A DNA stretch of 64,000 nt from Pseudomonas sp. LS1212. Its GTDB lineage: Bacteria > Pseudomonadota > Gammaproteobacteria > Pseudomonadales > Pseudomonadaceae. A model generated the notes under the pieces. The model was not told the origin of the DNA. It ran no database searches and saw only the letters and a list, made by a program, of their open reading frames with translations. Of this stretch, positions 42,776 through 51,631 are shown one piece after another. The DNA lies in assembly GCF_024741815.1 (NCBI RefSeq), contig NZ_CP102951.1, forward strand, positions 4,602,001 to 4,666,000, given 5' to 3'. Numbering within the stretch: position 1 is the stretch's first letter; every line of letters begins with the position of its first letter. The translations under genes and the position numbers were made by a program.

Positions 42776-42825
42776 AATTACAAAGTGCTATGGTATCCGC
42801 CCCGAACTTCTCCGACCCTGTGCCC

Positions 42826-44586
42826 ATGCACCTCCCCACCCGCCCCCTGCGCCTGACCCTGATCGTTCTGCTGATCCTTGCCGGCACCCTGGTCGCAGCC
42901 GGCTGGGCGATGCGCCAGGCCGAACACCGGGCAATGATCGAGGATGCCGCACGGGCCAATGAACAATTGGCGCTGTACGCCAATTCCCTGCACACCCTGA
43001 TCGAACGCTACCGCGCCCTGCCTGCGGTCCTGGCACTGGACCCGGAACTGGTCGAGGCCTTGCGCGGTCCGGTCAGCCCTGTCACCCAGAATGCGTTGAA
43101 CCGCAAGCTGGAACGCATCAACGGCGCGGCCAAGTCATCGACCCTGGAGCTGCTCGACCGCACCGGGCTTGCGGTGGCTGCCAGCAACTGGCAATCGCCC
43201 AGCAGCTATGTGGGGCAGAACTACGGCTTTCGCCCCTACTTCAAGCAAACCCAAAGCCAGGGCACCGGCCGTTTCTACGCCGTGGGGGTGACCAGTGGCA
43301 TCCCTGGCTACTTTCTCTCGAGCGCCGTGAGCGATGAGAAAGGTGCGTTTCTCGGAGCCATGGTGGTCAAGCTGGAGTTCCCGGAACTGGAGCGTGAATG
43401 GCGTCAGGGCAGTGATGTGCTGCTGGTCAGCGATGCTCGCGGCATTGTTTTCATCGCCAACCGGGATGGCTGGCGTTATCGCGAACTGCAGCCATTGTCG
43501 GCCAAGGACCGCGCCGAACTGGCCGCCACCCGGCAATACGACAAACAGCCGCTGACGCCCTTGCAGCACCAGTCCTTGAAGCCGTTCGCCGACAATAGTC
43601 ACCTGGTTCGCGTGCAGGCTCCCGAGGGCGAGGCAGAGTATTTGTGGGAGTCGCTCCCACTCGCGACCGAAGGCTGGACGCTGCACCTGCTGCGCCGTCC
43701 GTTAATGGCCGCTGAAGATGGCCGCAATGCTGCAATGGCGGCGGCCGCCATCTGGCTGAGCCTGGTGTTCCTGTTGCTGTTTCTCAACCAGCGCTGGCGC
43801 CTGGCCCGCCTGCGTCAGCGCAGTCGTGAGGAACTTGAACGCCTGGTCGAAGAGCGCACCCGGGATCTGCGAACCGCTCAGGAAGGCCTGGTGCAGTCTG
43901 CCAAGCTCGCCGCATTGGGACAGATGTCCGCCGCGCTGGCCCATGAAATCAACCAACCCCTGACCACCCAGCGCATGCAACTGGCGACCCTGCGCCTGCT
44001 GCTCGATCATGGCCGGCTCGAGGAAGCCCGCCAGGCGTTGATTCCGCTGGAACAGATGCTGACCCGCATGGCGGCCCTGACCGGCCATCTCAAGACCTTC
44101 GCCCGCAAAAGCCCGAGTGGCCTGCGCGAACGGTTGGACCTGGCCTCGGTGGTCGATCAGGCCCTGCAGCTGCTCGACCCGCGCATTCGCAGTGAAGTCG
44201 TCAGCACCGCCCTGCACCTGACCCGGCCGGCCTGGGTTCGCGGCGATGCCATTCGCCTGGAGCAAGTGCTGATCAACCTGCTGCGCAATGCCCTGGATGC
44301 CATGCGCGAAAAACCGCTCAAACGCCTGGTCATCCACCTCGATGCCGATCAGGCGCAATGGCGTCTGAGCGTGGCCGATACCGGCGGCGGGATCGCCGAA
44401 GAACACCTGGCCAACGTCTTCGACCCGTTTTTTACCACCAAACCTGTGGGTGACGGCCTGGGCCTTGGCTTGGCCGTATCCTATGGGATCGTCCAAGAGC
44501 TGGGCGGCCGACTGCTTGCCGACAATTGCGCCGATGGCGCTCTCTTTACCTTGATCCTGCCCGTCGACTCGGAGACCTCATGTTGA
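42826..44586 (+). CDS. dctB: DctB-type sensor histidine kinase
   Basis: About 586 aa from the ATG at 42826; an ATG at 42790 is an alternative. A first membrane helix (LTLIVLLILAGTLVAAGW), a periplasmic dCache-like sensor with YGFRPYFKQTQSQGTGRFYA and a second helix (AAIWLSLVFLLLFLNQRW) are followed by a coiled-coil linker. The HisKA box LAHEINQPLTTQRMQL and the ATPase motifs NLLRNALDAMRE, DTGGGIAEE and GDGLGLGLAVSYGIV are intact. It likely senses C4-dicarboxylates or 2-oxoglutarate; the nearby kgtP and sigma-54 promoter favour the latter, similar to MifS of P. aeruginosa. Confidence 0.9.
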   Translation: MHLPTRPLRLTLIVLLILAGTLVAAGWAMRQAEHRAMIEDAARANEQLALYANSLHTLIERYRALPAVLALDPELVEALRGPVSPVTQNALNRKLERINGAAKSSTLELLDRTGLAVAASNWQSPSSYVGQNYGFRPYFKQTQSQGTGRFYAVGVTSGIPGYFLSSAVSDEKGAFLGAMVVKLEFPELEREWRQGSDVLLVSDARGIVFIANRDGWRYRELQPLSAKDRAELAATRQYDKQPLTPLQHQSLKPFADNSHLVRVQAPEGEAEYLWESLPLATEGWTLHLLRRPLMAAEDGRNAAMAAAAIWLSLVFLLLFLNQRWRLARLRQRSREELERLVEERTRDLRTAQEGLVQSAKLAALGQMSAALAHEINQPLTTQRMQLATLRLLLDHGRLEEARQALIPLEQMLTRMAALTGHLKTFARKSPSGLRERLDLASVVDQALQLLDPRIRSEVVSTALHLTRPAWVRGDAIRLEQVLINLLRNALDAMREKPLKRLVIHLDADQAQWRLSVADTGGGIAEEHLANVFDPFFTTKPVGDGLGLGLAVSYGIVQELGGRLLADNCADGALFTLILPVDSETSC

Positions 44587-45914
44587 ACACCGTAATAGTC
44601 GTCGATGATGAAGCCAGTATCCGCAGCGCCGTGGAGCAATGGCTGAGCCTGTCGGGTTTCGAGGTGCAATTGTTCAGCCGCGCCGAAGATTGCCTGGCGC
44701 AGTTGCCCCGGCATTTTCCCGGTGTGGTTATCAGCGATGTACGCATGCCCGGCATGGACGGGCTGGAGCTGCTGCAAAAACTGCAGCACGATGACCCCGA
44801 CCTGCCAGTCATCCTGCTCACCGGCCATGGCGACGTGCCAATGGCCGTGGAGGCCATGCGCATCGGCGCCTATGACTTTCTCGAGAAGCCCTTCAGCCCG
44901 GAAAGCCTGCTGAGCAGCCTGCGCCGCGCCCTGGAAAAGCGCCGGCTGATCCTGGAAAACCGAAGCTTGCATGAGCAGGCCGATATCAAGGCCAAGCTCG
45001 ATGCGACCTTGCTCGGCGTCTCGCCAAGCCTGCAAACCTTGCGCCGTCAGGTACAAGAGCTGGCGCCGCTGCCGGTCAATGTGCTGATTCGTGGTGAAAC
45101 CGGCAGCGGCAAGGAACGGGTCGCCCGTTGCCTGCATGATTTCGGCCCGCGCGCCGACAAGCCATTCGTTGCGCTCAATTGCGCGGCCATTCCGGAGCAA
45201 TTGTTCGAGGCCGAGTTGTTCGGCCATGAAAGCGGCGCCTTCACCGGTGCCCAGGGCAAACGCATCGGCAAGCTGGAATACGCCGATGGCGGCACTGTGT
45301 TTCTCGATGAGATCGAAAGTATGCCACTGGCCCAGCAAGCCAAGTTGCTGCGCGTGCTGCAGGAAAAGAAGCTCGAACGCCTGGGCGCCAACCAGAGCAT
45401 TTCGGTCGACTTGCGGATCATCGCCGCAACCAAGCCCGACCTGCTGGAACTGGCCCGTGTCGGGCGGTTTCGCGAAGACCTGGCCTATCGCCTGAACGTT
45501 GCCGAATTGCGCCTGCCACCCCTGCGTGAACGGCGCGAAGACATCGCCCAGTTGTTCGAGCACTTTGCCCGCAGCGCCGCCGAGCGCCTGGGTCGCAGCG
45601 CCCCGCCGCTCAGTGGCGCGCAGTTGGGGCACCTGCTCAGTCACGACTGGCCGGGCAATGTTCGTGAACTGGCCAATGCCGCCGAGCGCCATGCGCTGGG
45701 CCTGGGCGAACCTGCGCCGGAACTGGCCGAAGTCGGCCATTCCCTGGCGGCCCAGCAGGAAGCCTTCGAGGCCCAATGCCTGCGCTCGGCGCTGAGCCGG
45801 CACAACGGCGACATCAAGGCGGTGCTCAATGAACTGCAGTTGCCCAGGCGCACCCTGAACGAAAAGATGCAACGCCATGGCTTGTTGCGCGAAGACTTCC
45901 TGAAAGACGCCTGA
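44580..45914 (+). CDS. dctD: DctD/MifR-type sigma-54-dependent response regulator
   Basis: 444 aa, starting 7 bases before the dctB stop. The receiver has the phospho-Asp in GVVISDVRMPGMDGLELL. The AAA+ domain carries Walker A GETGSGKERV, the sigma-54 contact loop ESGAFTGAQGKR and Walker B GGTVFLDEIESM. A Fis-type HTH closes the protein (GDIKAVLNELQLPRRTLNEKM). It would bind the dyad at 45938-45966 and activate kgtP from the sigma-54 promoter. All parts look functional. Confidence 0.93.
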   Translation: MLNTVIVVDDEASIRSAVEQWLSLSGFEVQLFSRAEDCLAQLPRHFPGVVISDVRMPGMDGLELLQKLQHDDPDLPVILLTGHGDVPMAVEAMRIGAYDFLEKPFSPESLLSSLRRALEKRRLILENRSLHEQADIKAKLDATLLGVSPSLQTLRRQVQELAPLPVNVLIRGETGSGKERVARCLHDFGPRADKPFVALNCAAIPEQLFEAELFGHESGAFTGAQGKRIGKLEYADGGTVFLDEIESMPLAQQAKLLRVLQEKKLERLGANQSISVDLRIIAATKPDLLELARVGRFREDLAYRLNVAELRLPPLRERREDIAQLFEHFARSAAERLGRSAPPLSGAQLGHLLSHDWPGNVRELANAAERHALGLGEPAPELAEVGHSLAAQQEAFEAQCLRSALSRHNGDIKAVLNELQLPRRTLNEKMQRHGLLREDFLKDA

Positions 45915-45937
45915 AACTCACCGCCATCGGCAACTTT

Positions 45938-45966
45938 CCGCTTATCAATACCCTGCTGATAAGCGG
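45938..45966. promoter_or_regulatory. Perfect 10-bp dyad, probable activator site upstream of kgtP
   Basis: CCGCTTATCA (45938-45947), nine bases, then TGATAAGCGG (45957-45966). It lies 52 bp upstream of the -24 element, about -105 to -77 from the expected transcription start, the usual place for an enhancer-binding protein. No T-run follows, so it is not a good terminator for dctD. Confidence 0.75.
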
Positions 45967-46017
45967 ATTTCCGCTCATGCTTTCCGTAAAACCCCTCTAG
46001 TACGGGCGTTTCAGTTC

Positions 46018-46033
46018 TGGCACAGGTCCTGCT
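46018..46033 (+). promoter_or_regulatory. Sigma-54 (-24/-12) promoter of kgtP
   Basis: TGGCACAGGTCCTGCT: the -24 TGGCAC and -12 TGC elements have the correct spacing (ten bases between GG and GC) and match 13 of the 16 consensus positions loosely. It lies 58 bp before the kgtP ATG and downstream of the dctBD operon, consistent with DctD control. Confidence 0.85.
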
Positions 46034-46091
46034 ATAGCCCTGTCAGGCTGCGTTTCGACGCGCTCCACAAAAACAACTAGAAGGATCCATC

Positions 46092-47414
46092 ATGGATAAC
46101 TCCACTACCCTGCCTGCCGGGGCGGCGGCTACACCTGCCGTTGAAAGAACCACATCGAGTCGACTCAAATCGATTTTCAGCGGTTCAGTCGGCAACATGG
46201 TCGAATGGTACGACTGGTACGTCTACGCAGCATTCTCCCTTTACTTCGCCAAAGTCTTCTTCCCCAAAGGCGACACCACCGCGCAGTTGCTCAATACCGC
46301 CGCGATTTTCGCCGTGGGTTTCCTGATGCGCCCGATCGGTGGCTGGCTGATGGGCCTGTACGCCGACCGCAAGGGGCGCAAGGCCGCGCTGATGGTCTCG
46401 GTACTGATGATGTGCTTCGGCTCGTTGATCATCGCCCTGACTCCGGGCTATGAAACCATTGGCGTCGGCGCACCGATCATGCTGGTCCTGGCCCGCTTGC
46501 TCCAGGGCTTGTCGGTAGGCGGCGAATACGGCACCTCGGCCACCTACCTCAGCGAGATGGCAACCAAGGAACGCCGCGGCTTCTTCTCCAGTTTCCAGTA
46601 CGTGACGCTGATCTCCGGCCAGCTCATCGCCCTGGGCGTGTTGATCGTCCTGCAACAGACCCTGACCACCGAACAGCTGCATTCCTGGGGCTGGCGTATC
46701 CCGTTCGCCATCGGCGCACTGTGTGCCGTGGTCGCGCTGTACCTGCGTCGCGGCATGGAAGAAACCGAGTCCTTTACCAAGAAAAAGGAAAAGCCCAAAG
46801 AGAGCCTGATGCGCACCCTGATGCGTCATCCCAAGGAACTGATGACCGTGGTCGGCCTGACCATGGGCGGCACCCTGGCCTTCTACACCTACACCACCTA
46901 TATGCAGAAGTACCTGGTGAACACGGTCGGCATGAGCATTTCCGACTCCACCACCATTTCGGCGGCCACCCTGTTCCTGTTCATGTGCCTGCAACCGGTC
47001 ATCGGCACGCTTTCGGACAAGATCGGCCGGCGTCCGATCCTGATCGCCTTCGGCGTGCTCGGCACGATTTGCACCGTACCGATCCTGACTACCCTGCACA
47101 CTATCGAAACCTGGTGGGGCGCGTTCTTCCTGATCATGGCCGCGCTGATCATCGTCAGCGGTTACACCTCGATCAACGCGGTGGTCAAGGCCGAGCTGTT
47201 CCCCACCGAAATCCGCGCACTGGGTGTCGGCCTGCCCTATGCACTGACCGTGTCGATCTTCGGCGGTACCGCTGAATACATCGCACTGTGGTTCAAGAGC
47301 ATCGGCATGGAGACCGGTTACTACTGGTACGTCACTGCCTGCATCGCCTGTTCGCTGCTGGTGTATGTGTTCATGAAAGACACCCAGAAGCATTCGCGGA
47401 TCGAGACTGACTGA
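46092..47414 (+). CDS. kgtP: Alpha-ketoglutarate permease, MHS family
   Basis: 440 aa, twelve helices. MHS/MFS features include GNMVEWYDWYVYAAFSLYFA at the first helix, the loop GLYADRKGRKAALMVS (motif A) and LLQGLSVGGEYGTSATYLSE. These match the metabolite:H+ symporters KgtP, ShiA and ProP; gene context with DctBD favours 2-oxoglutarate. It is a single-gene unit with a sigma-54 promoter and a strong terminator. Confidence 0.9.
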   Translation: MDNSTTLPAGAAATPAVERTTSSRLKSIFSGSVGNMVEWYDWYVYAAFSLYFAKVFFPKGDTTAQLLNTAAIFAVGFLMRPIGGWLMGLYADRKGRKAALMVSVLMMCFGSLIIALTPGYETIGVGAPIMLVLARLLQGLSVGGEYGTSATYLSEMATKERRGFFSSFQYVTLISGQLIALGVLIVLQQTLTTEQLHSWGWRIPFAIGALCAVVALYLRRGMEETESFTKKKEKPKESLMRTLMRHPKELMTVVGLTMGGTLAFYTYTTYMQKYLVNTVGMSISDSTTISAATLFLFMCLQPVIGTLSDKIGRRPILIAFGVLGTICTVPILTTLHTIETWWGAFFLIMAALIIVSGYTSINAVVKAELFPTEIRALGVGLPYALTVSIFGGTAEYIALWFKSIGMETGYYWYVTACIACSLLVYVFMKDTQKHSRIETD

Positions 47415-47432
47415 TCCCACAAGCAACAAACG

Positions 47433-47469
47433 AAAGGGGCAGTGCCAGAGATGGCCTGCCCCTTTTTTT
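47433..47469 (+). terminator. Rho-independent terminator of kgtP
   Basis: AAAGGGGCAG (47433-47442) pairs with CTGCCCCTTT (47456-47465), followed by further T residues to 47469. It starts 19 bp after the kgtP stop. Confidence 0.92.
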
Positions 47470-47562
47470 GCACTTTTTAATCAATTGAAACGCCAGGCAA
47501 TGCCTTGCACACTACGCGCCTGTTCAACGCGATGGCCCGTCGGGGCGGGAAGGAATTCGGTA

Positions 47563-48186
47563 ATGGCTGAGGATAAGTACTACTACGAACCTGCGCAGGG
47601 CCATGGCTTGCCCCATGACCCGTTCAACGCGATCGTCGGTCCGCGGCCCATTGGCTGGATCTCCTCGCACGACGGCGAAGGCCGCCTGAACCTGGCGCCC
47701 TACAGTTTCTTCAATGCGTTCAATTACATTCCACCGATCATTGGTTTCTCCAGTGTCGGCCGCAAGGACAGCCTGAACAACATCGAACAAACCGGCGAGT
47801 TCGTCTGGAACCTGGCAACCCGTCCGCTGGCCGATGCCATGAACCAGAGCTGCGCAGCCGTGGCCCCGGATGTCGACGAGTTCGCCCTCAGTGGCCTGAC
47901 GGCCGTACCCTCAAGGGTTACCTCGGTACCCCGGGTGCTGGAAAGCCCGGTCTCGTTCGAGTGCAAGGTGACGCAGATCATTCAGCTGCAACGCGCCGAC
48001 CAGGAGAAGGTACCGAGCTGGCTGGTGCTCGGCGAAGTGGTTGCGGTGCATATCGCCAGATCGCTGCTCAAGGACGGTATCTACGATACGGCTGCCGCCG
48101 AGCCGATCCTGCGTGGCGGTGGCCCGGCCGACTATTTCCAGTTGGGCGAGTTGTTCAAGATGACGCGCCCGCACGTGAGTAAATAA
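47563..48186 (+). CDS. Flavin reductase-like, FMN-binding split-barrel protein
   Basis: 207 aa from the ATG at 47563, with AGGA eleven bases upstream. The flavin-reductase-like split barrel has VGPRPIGWISSHDGEG, NLAPYSFFNAFNYIPPIIGF and GEFVWNLATRPLADAMN. Proteins of this group bind FMN and may reduce flavin with NAD(P)H or act on small substrates. It is convergent with a conserved 76-aa gene, with no partner monooxygenase nearby. Confidence 0.85.
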   Translation: MAEDKYYYEPAQGHGLPHDPFNAIVGPRPIGWISSHDGEGRLNLAPYSFFNAFNYIPPIIGFSSVGRKDSLNNIEQTGEFVWNLATRPLADAMNQSCAAVAPDVDEFALSGLTAVPSRVTSVPRVLESPVSFECKVTQIIQLQRADQEKVPSWLVLGEVVAVHIARSLLKDGIYDTAAAEPILRGGGPADYFQLGELFKMTRPHVSK

Positions 48187-48187
48187 C

Positions 48188-48418
48188 TCACCAGACCAGC
48201 GCACCCTCCTCGGAAACGTTGACCAGTTTCGCCAGCTCTTCGCTGGCAGCCTGGTCAGCTTCGAATGCCTTCTTGAAGGTCTGTCCTTCCAGCACCTTGT
48301 GAAAGCGCGGCGCGCCACCGGCTCCGAGCGCCTTGACGGCAATCGCCGCGCTATAACCGCCCTCGACCGGAACAACTGCTGAAACCGCTTCGTACTGCTC
48401 GAACTCTCTACGTGCCAT
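48188..48418 (-). CDS. Conserved hypothetical 76-aa protein
   Basis: MARREFEQYEAVSAVVPVEG, then YSAAIAVKALGAGGAPRFHK and a helical end AASEELAKLVNVSEEGALVW. Possibly a single alpha-beta domain, soluble, no Cys. Its stop is one base past the convergent flavin-reductase gene. From memory, small proteins of this type are widespread in Pseudomonas, but no function is known to me. Confidence 0.65.
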   Translation of the reverse strand: MARREFEQYEAVSAVVPVEGGYSAAIAVKALGAGGAPRFHKVLEGQTFKKAFEADQAASEELAKLVNVSEEGALVW

Positions 48419-48454
48419 GTCACTTATCCAGGCAATTGATCAATGGCCGCCATT

Positions 48455-48619
48455 CTAACGTGACGAACGCTCGCCCGAGACATCGCTGAAGGTATGCAGG
48501 TCCAACTCCTGGACCAGTTCGCTGAAGACCTGCATGGCAGGCGAGCCGAAATAGGCGGTCATGGCGCCTTCATCGGTCCAAAAACCACTGACCAGCCAGA
48601 GATCGTCATCGCGAAAGCC
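48455..48619 (-). pseudogene. C-terminal remnant of an antibiotic-biosynthesis-monooxygenase-type protein
   Basis: About 54 residues in frame: GFRDDDLWLVSGFWTDEGAM, then AYFGSPAMQVFSELVQELDL and HTFSDVSGERSSR. This resembles the second half of ABM-domain dimeric alpha-beta proteins. The N-terminal half is missing; bases from 48620 to 48712 encode an unrelated fragment. No start codon or ribosome-binding site is evident. Confidence 0.5.
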
Positions 48620-48712
48620 CGTCGCAGTTCAGCCGCGAGTACAGTCGTTTGTATGGCGCGCCGCCGCTGCGCGATTTGGCGCGATCGAGCGCGGCAGCGG
48701 TCGCAAAACGCA

Positions 48713-49768
48713 TCAAGCCGTCAGAACACGACACGCCTCAGGCGCGATGGTGACCGAGACCGGGTGCCCAACGCTCAACCCGATATCCTGGCAAGGCGTG
48801 CTCAACGCCGTCAGCGAGACCCCGGAACAATCAATGGTGGTTTCGATGGTCGCGCCGATATCGCGTACGAAGGTCACTGTGCCCAGCAGACGATTACCCG
48901 CTGAAGCCTGCGCCGAGGACAGTTGCAGGTCCTCCGGGCGAACCAGCATCTTGATCCTGGAACCTGCCTGAATGCTGCTGCAGATCGGCACCTCGAGCGC
49001 ATCGCCGCCCGGCAGGCTGACCCGGCCATTGCCCAGGGCCGTGGCCGGGAAGATATTCCCGGTACCGATGAAATCGGCGACGAATTCGTTGGCCGGGTTG
49101 CGATAGATCTCGATCGGTGTCCCGACCTGCTGCACCCGATGATTGCCCAGCACCACGACGATGTCGGCCATGGTCATGGCTTCACGCTGATCATGGGTGA
49201 CCAGAATGGTGGTGATGTTGAGTCGCTGCTGCAGCTGGCGTATTTCCACCTGCATGGATTCGCGCAACTTGGCATCGAGCGCCGACAGCGGCTCATCGAG
49301 CAGCAGGATTTTCGGGTGCGAAGCGATCGCCCGGGCAATCGCCACCCGTTGACGCTGGCCACCGGAAAGCTTGGCGACCGGACGATCGACCATCTGCTGC
49401 AACTGGATCATCTGCAGCAACTCAGTGACCCGCGCCTTCTGATCCGCCTTGCTGACGCCGCGCAGCTTCAATGGATAGGCGATGTTCTCGCCCACCGTCA
49501 TATGTGGAAACAACGCCAGCGACTGGAAGACCATGCCGAAGTTGCGCTCGTGCGCCGGGGTGTTGCCAATGTCTTCGCCATCCAGGCGGATCTCGCCGTC
49601 GCTGAGGGTTTCCAGCCCCGCGATCATGCGCAGCAAGGTGGTCTTGCCGCAGCCCGATGGGCCGAGAAAGCACACCAGCTTGCCCTCTGGCAGGTGCAGG
49701 TTGACGTCCGTTACCGCGCAGGCCGAGCCATAGTGTTTCTCGACGTTTTCCAGAATAAGTCCGGTCAT
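48713..49768 (-). CDS. ABC importer ATPase, PotA-like
   Basis: 351 aa from the ATG at 49768. Walker A GPSGCGKTTLLRMIAG, signature LSGGQRQRVAIARA, Walker B ILLLDEPLSALDA and the H-loop His in LVTHDQREAM are all present. The C-terminal TOBE region (from about 240) includes MLVRPEDLQLSSAQ. It is the energy-coupling subunit for the two permeases and binding protein immediately upstream. Similarity is to spermidine/putrescine or Fe(III)-type importers; the context suggests a guanidino or polyamine-like substrate. Confidence 0.92.
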   Translation of the reverse strand: MTGLILENVEKHYGSACAVTDVNLHLPEGKLVCFLGPSGCGKTTLLRMIAGLETLSDGEIRLDGEDIGNTPAHERNFGMVFQSLALFPHMTVGENIAYPLKLRGVSKADQKARVTELLQMIQLQQMVDRPVAKLSGGQRQRVAIARAIASHPKILLLDEPLSALDAKLRESMQVEIRQLQQRLNITTILVTHDQREAMTMADIVVVLGNHRVQQVGTPIEIYRNPANEFVADFIGTGNIFPATALGNGRVSLPGGDALEVPICSSIQAGSRIKMLVRPEDLQLSSAQASAGNRLLGTVTFVRDIGATIETTIDCSGVSLTALSTPCQDIGLSVGHPVSVTIAPEACRVLTA

Positions 49769-49787
49769 TTTACTTAGCCTCACAAAA

Positions 49788-50645
49788 TCAGAACGAAACG
49801 CCACCTTCGCCAACCAGCTTCTCCAACGCCCAGATCAGGACGAAGTCGATCAGCACGATCAGCACGGCGAACGAGAACACAGTCGGGTCCAGCGATGAAA
49901 CGGTGCGGCTGTACATCCAGATCGGCACGGTCATCACATCGATGGTGTAGAGGAAATAGGTCACGGTGAACTCGTTGAACGAGACGATGAACGCCAACAG
50001 CATCCCGGCCAGAATCCCGGATTTCATCAACGGCACAACCACATCAACAATGGCCCGCAGCGGTGATGCGCCGAGCATCTGCGCAGCCTCTTCGACTTCG
50101 GTGCCGATGGACATCATCGCCGCCGTGCAGTTTTTGACCACGAAAGGCAGCGCCAGAATGACGTGGGCAATCACCAGCCGCGAGGTGGTCATATGGAAGG
50201 GCAAGCTGTCGAATACCAGCAGCAGCGCCAGGCCCAGCACCACCATCGGGAACACCAGTGGCAACGACATCAGTTGCAGCGCCATGGCCTTGCCGCGAAA
50301 TTCACAGCGGGTCAGCGCGTACGCCGCGGGCACGGCGATCAGTGTCGCCAATACCATGGTCAGGCAGGACACCAGCAGGCTGGTGCTCATCGCCTGGCCC
50401 AGGCTCGAGACGTCACTGCTGTCCGGTGATACGAAGGTTTTCCAGGCCGCTTCGTACCACTGCAGGCTGTAGCTGCTTGGCGGAAAGTCCAGGTTCGAGG
50501 CGCCACTGAACGACATGACGATCATCGTCAGGATCGGCAGCACCGCCAACAGCAGGATGAACCCTGAAAGGATGCCGGCGAAACGACCGGTATCACCGGG
50601 CAGGGTCGGCTGGAAACGGAACAGGCTTTTCGATCGGCTGCTCAT
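49788..50645 (-). CDS. ABC importer permease, PotC-like
   Basis: 285 aa with six helices. The EAA loop that contacts the ATPase is EEAAQMLGASPLRAIVDVVVPLMKSG. The N-terminus (MSSRSKSLFRFQPTLPGDTG) is cytoplasmic. It is the second of two permease genes and overlaps the first by four bases. It lies 19 bp upstream of the ATPase gene. Confidence 0.92.
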   Translation of the reverse strand: MSSRSKSLFRFQPTLPGDTGRFAGILSGFILLLAVLPILTMIVMSFSGASNLDFPPSSYSLQWYEAAWKTFVSPDSSDVSSLGQAMSTSLLVSCLTMVLATLIAVPAAYALTRCEFRGKAMALQLMSLPLVFPMVVLGLALLLVFDSLPFHMTTSRLVIAHVILALPFVVKNCTAAMMSIGTEVEEAAQMLGASPLRAIVDVVVPLMKSGILAGMLLAFIVSFNEFTVTYFLYTIDVMTVPIWMYSRTVSSLDPTVFSFAVLIVLIDFVLIWALEKLVGEGGVSF

Positions 50646-51550
50646 TGCGAAGCCTCCAGCATGCGGCGGCGACGGCCAGTGATGTATTCGGAGAAGGTCA
50701 TGATCAGCAGGGTGGTGACGATCAGCACCACGCCGGCAGCCGAGGCCGCGGGCCAGTTCATCAGCGGTGCGATCTGGTCATGGACCATCACCGCCAGCAT
50801 CGGCACGCGCCGGCCACCGAGCAGCAATGGCACGACGAAGCTGCTGGCGTTATAGGCGAACACCAGGGTCGCGCCGGTAATGATTCCCGGCAGACTCATT
50901 GGCAGCACGACCTGACGGAACACCTGCAAGCGGCTGGCGCCCAGGGTCGCGGCGGCCTCCTCGAAGCTGCGCGATACGCCACGCATGGCGCTGGCAATCG
51001 GCAATACCGCCAGCGGGAACGCGGTCTGGACCAGGCCCATCAAAACACCGTTCTGGTTGTACAGCATCATCACTGGCCGCTTGATCAGGCCGAGCCCCAT
51101 CAGCGCCTGATTGAGCATCCCGGCCGGGCCGAGAATCACCAGCCAGCCGTAGCTTTGCAGCAGCAGGTTGACCAGCAGCGGCAACAGCACGGCGGCGAGG
51201 AATACCCGCCGCAGCAGCGGCGATTGCAAACGCGACATGGTGTAAGCCACCGGAATGGCCAACAGCACGGCGATCACTGCGCTGATCAAGGCCAGACGCA
51301 GGGTCAGCAGCAAGGATTTCAGGTAATAGGGTTCGAGCAGCTGCGCATAGCTGGCCAGGCTGAACCCGGTCCATTCCGCGCCCTTGGTACCGACGCTCAT
51401 GCGCAGTACCAGCAAGCTGGCTGCGATCAGCACGGCGAGAAACAACATCGACGGCGAGAGGAAAAACCAGGCGCGCGCCGTCGGCGAAATCGCCCGGGCC
51501 GGGCGCACGGGCGCCTCGCCGACCGAGCGGGTCAGATTGGGATGCTGCAT
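50642..51550 (-). CDS. ABC importer permease, PotB-like
   Basis: 302 aa from the ATG at 51550 (MQHPNLTRSVGEAPV). Six helices follow a long N-terminal cytoplasmic tail. The EAA loop is FEEAAATLGASRLQVFRQVVLP. The stop overlaps the next permease start by 4 bases (ATGA). The 81-bp gap upstream to the binding-protein gene holds no recognisable element. Confidence 0.92.
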   Translation of the reverse strand: MQHPNLTRSVGEAPVRPARAISPTARAWFFLSPSMLFLAVLIAASLLVLRMSVGTKGAEWTGFSLASYAQLLEPYYLKSLLLTLRLALISAVIAVLLAIPVAYTMSRLQSPLLRRVFLAAVLLPLLVNLLLQSYGWLVILGPAGMLNQALMGLGLIKRPVMMLYNQNGVLMGLVQTAFPLAVLPIASAMRGVSRSFEEAAATLGASRLQVFRQVVLPMSLPGIITGATLVFAYNASSFVVPLLLGGRRVPMLAVMVHDQIAPLMNWPAASAAGVVLIVTTLLIMTFSEYITGRRRRMLEASQ

Positions 51551-51631
51551 ATCGGTTATCTCGGTAAAACTGAAGATCCCAGCCCTGTACAACACCATTT
51601 GGCAGTGCACAGGGCTCCATGGCCGCCTACA

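Noticed and set aside
45938..45966. Dyad after dctD as a Rho-independent terminator
   Set aside because: There is no T-run on either side and the loop is nine bases; the placement before a sigma-54 promoter fits an activator site better.
46185..47429. Minus-strand open frame of 414 codons across kgtP
   Set aside because: His/Asp-rich antisense shadow of a well-supported transporter gene.
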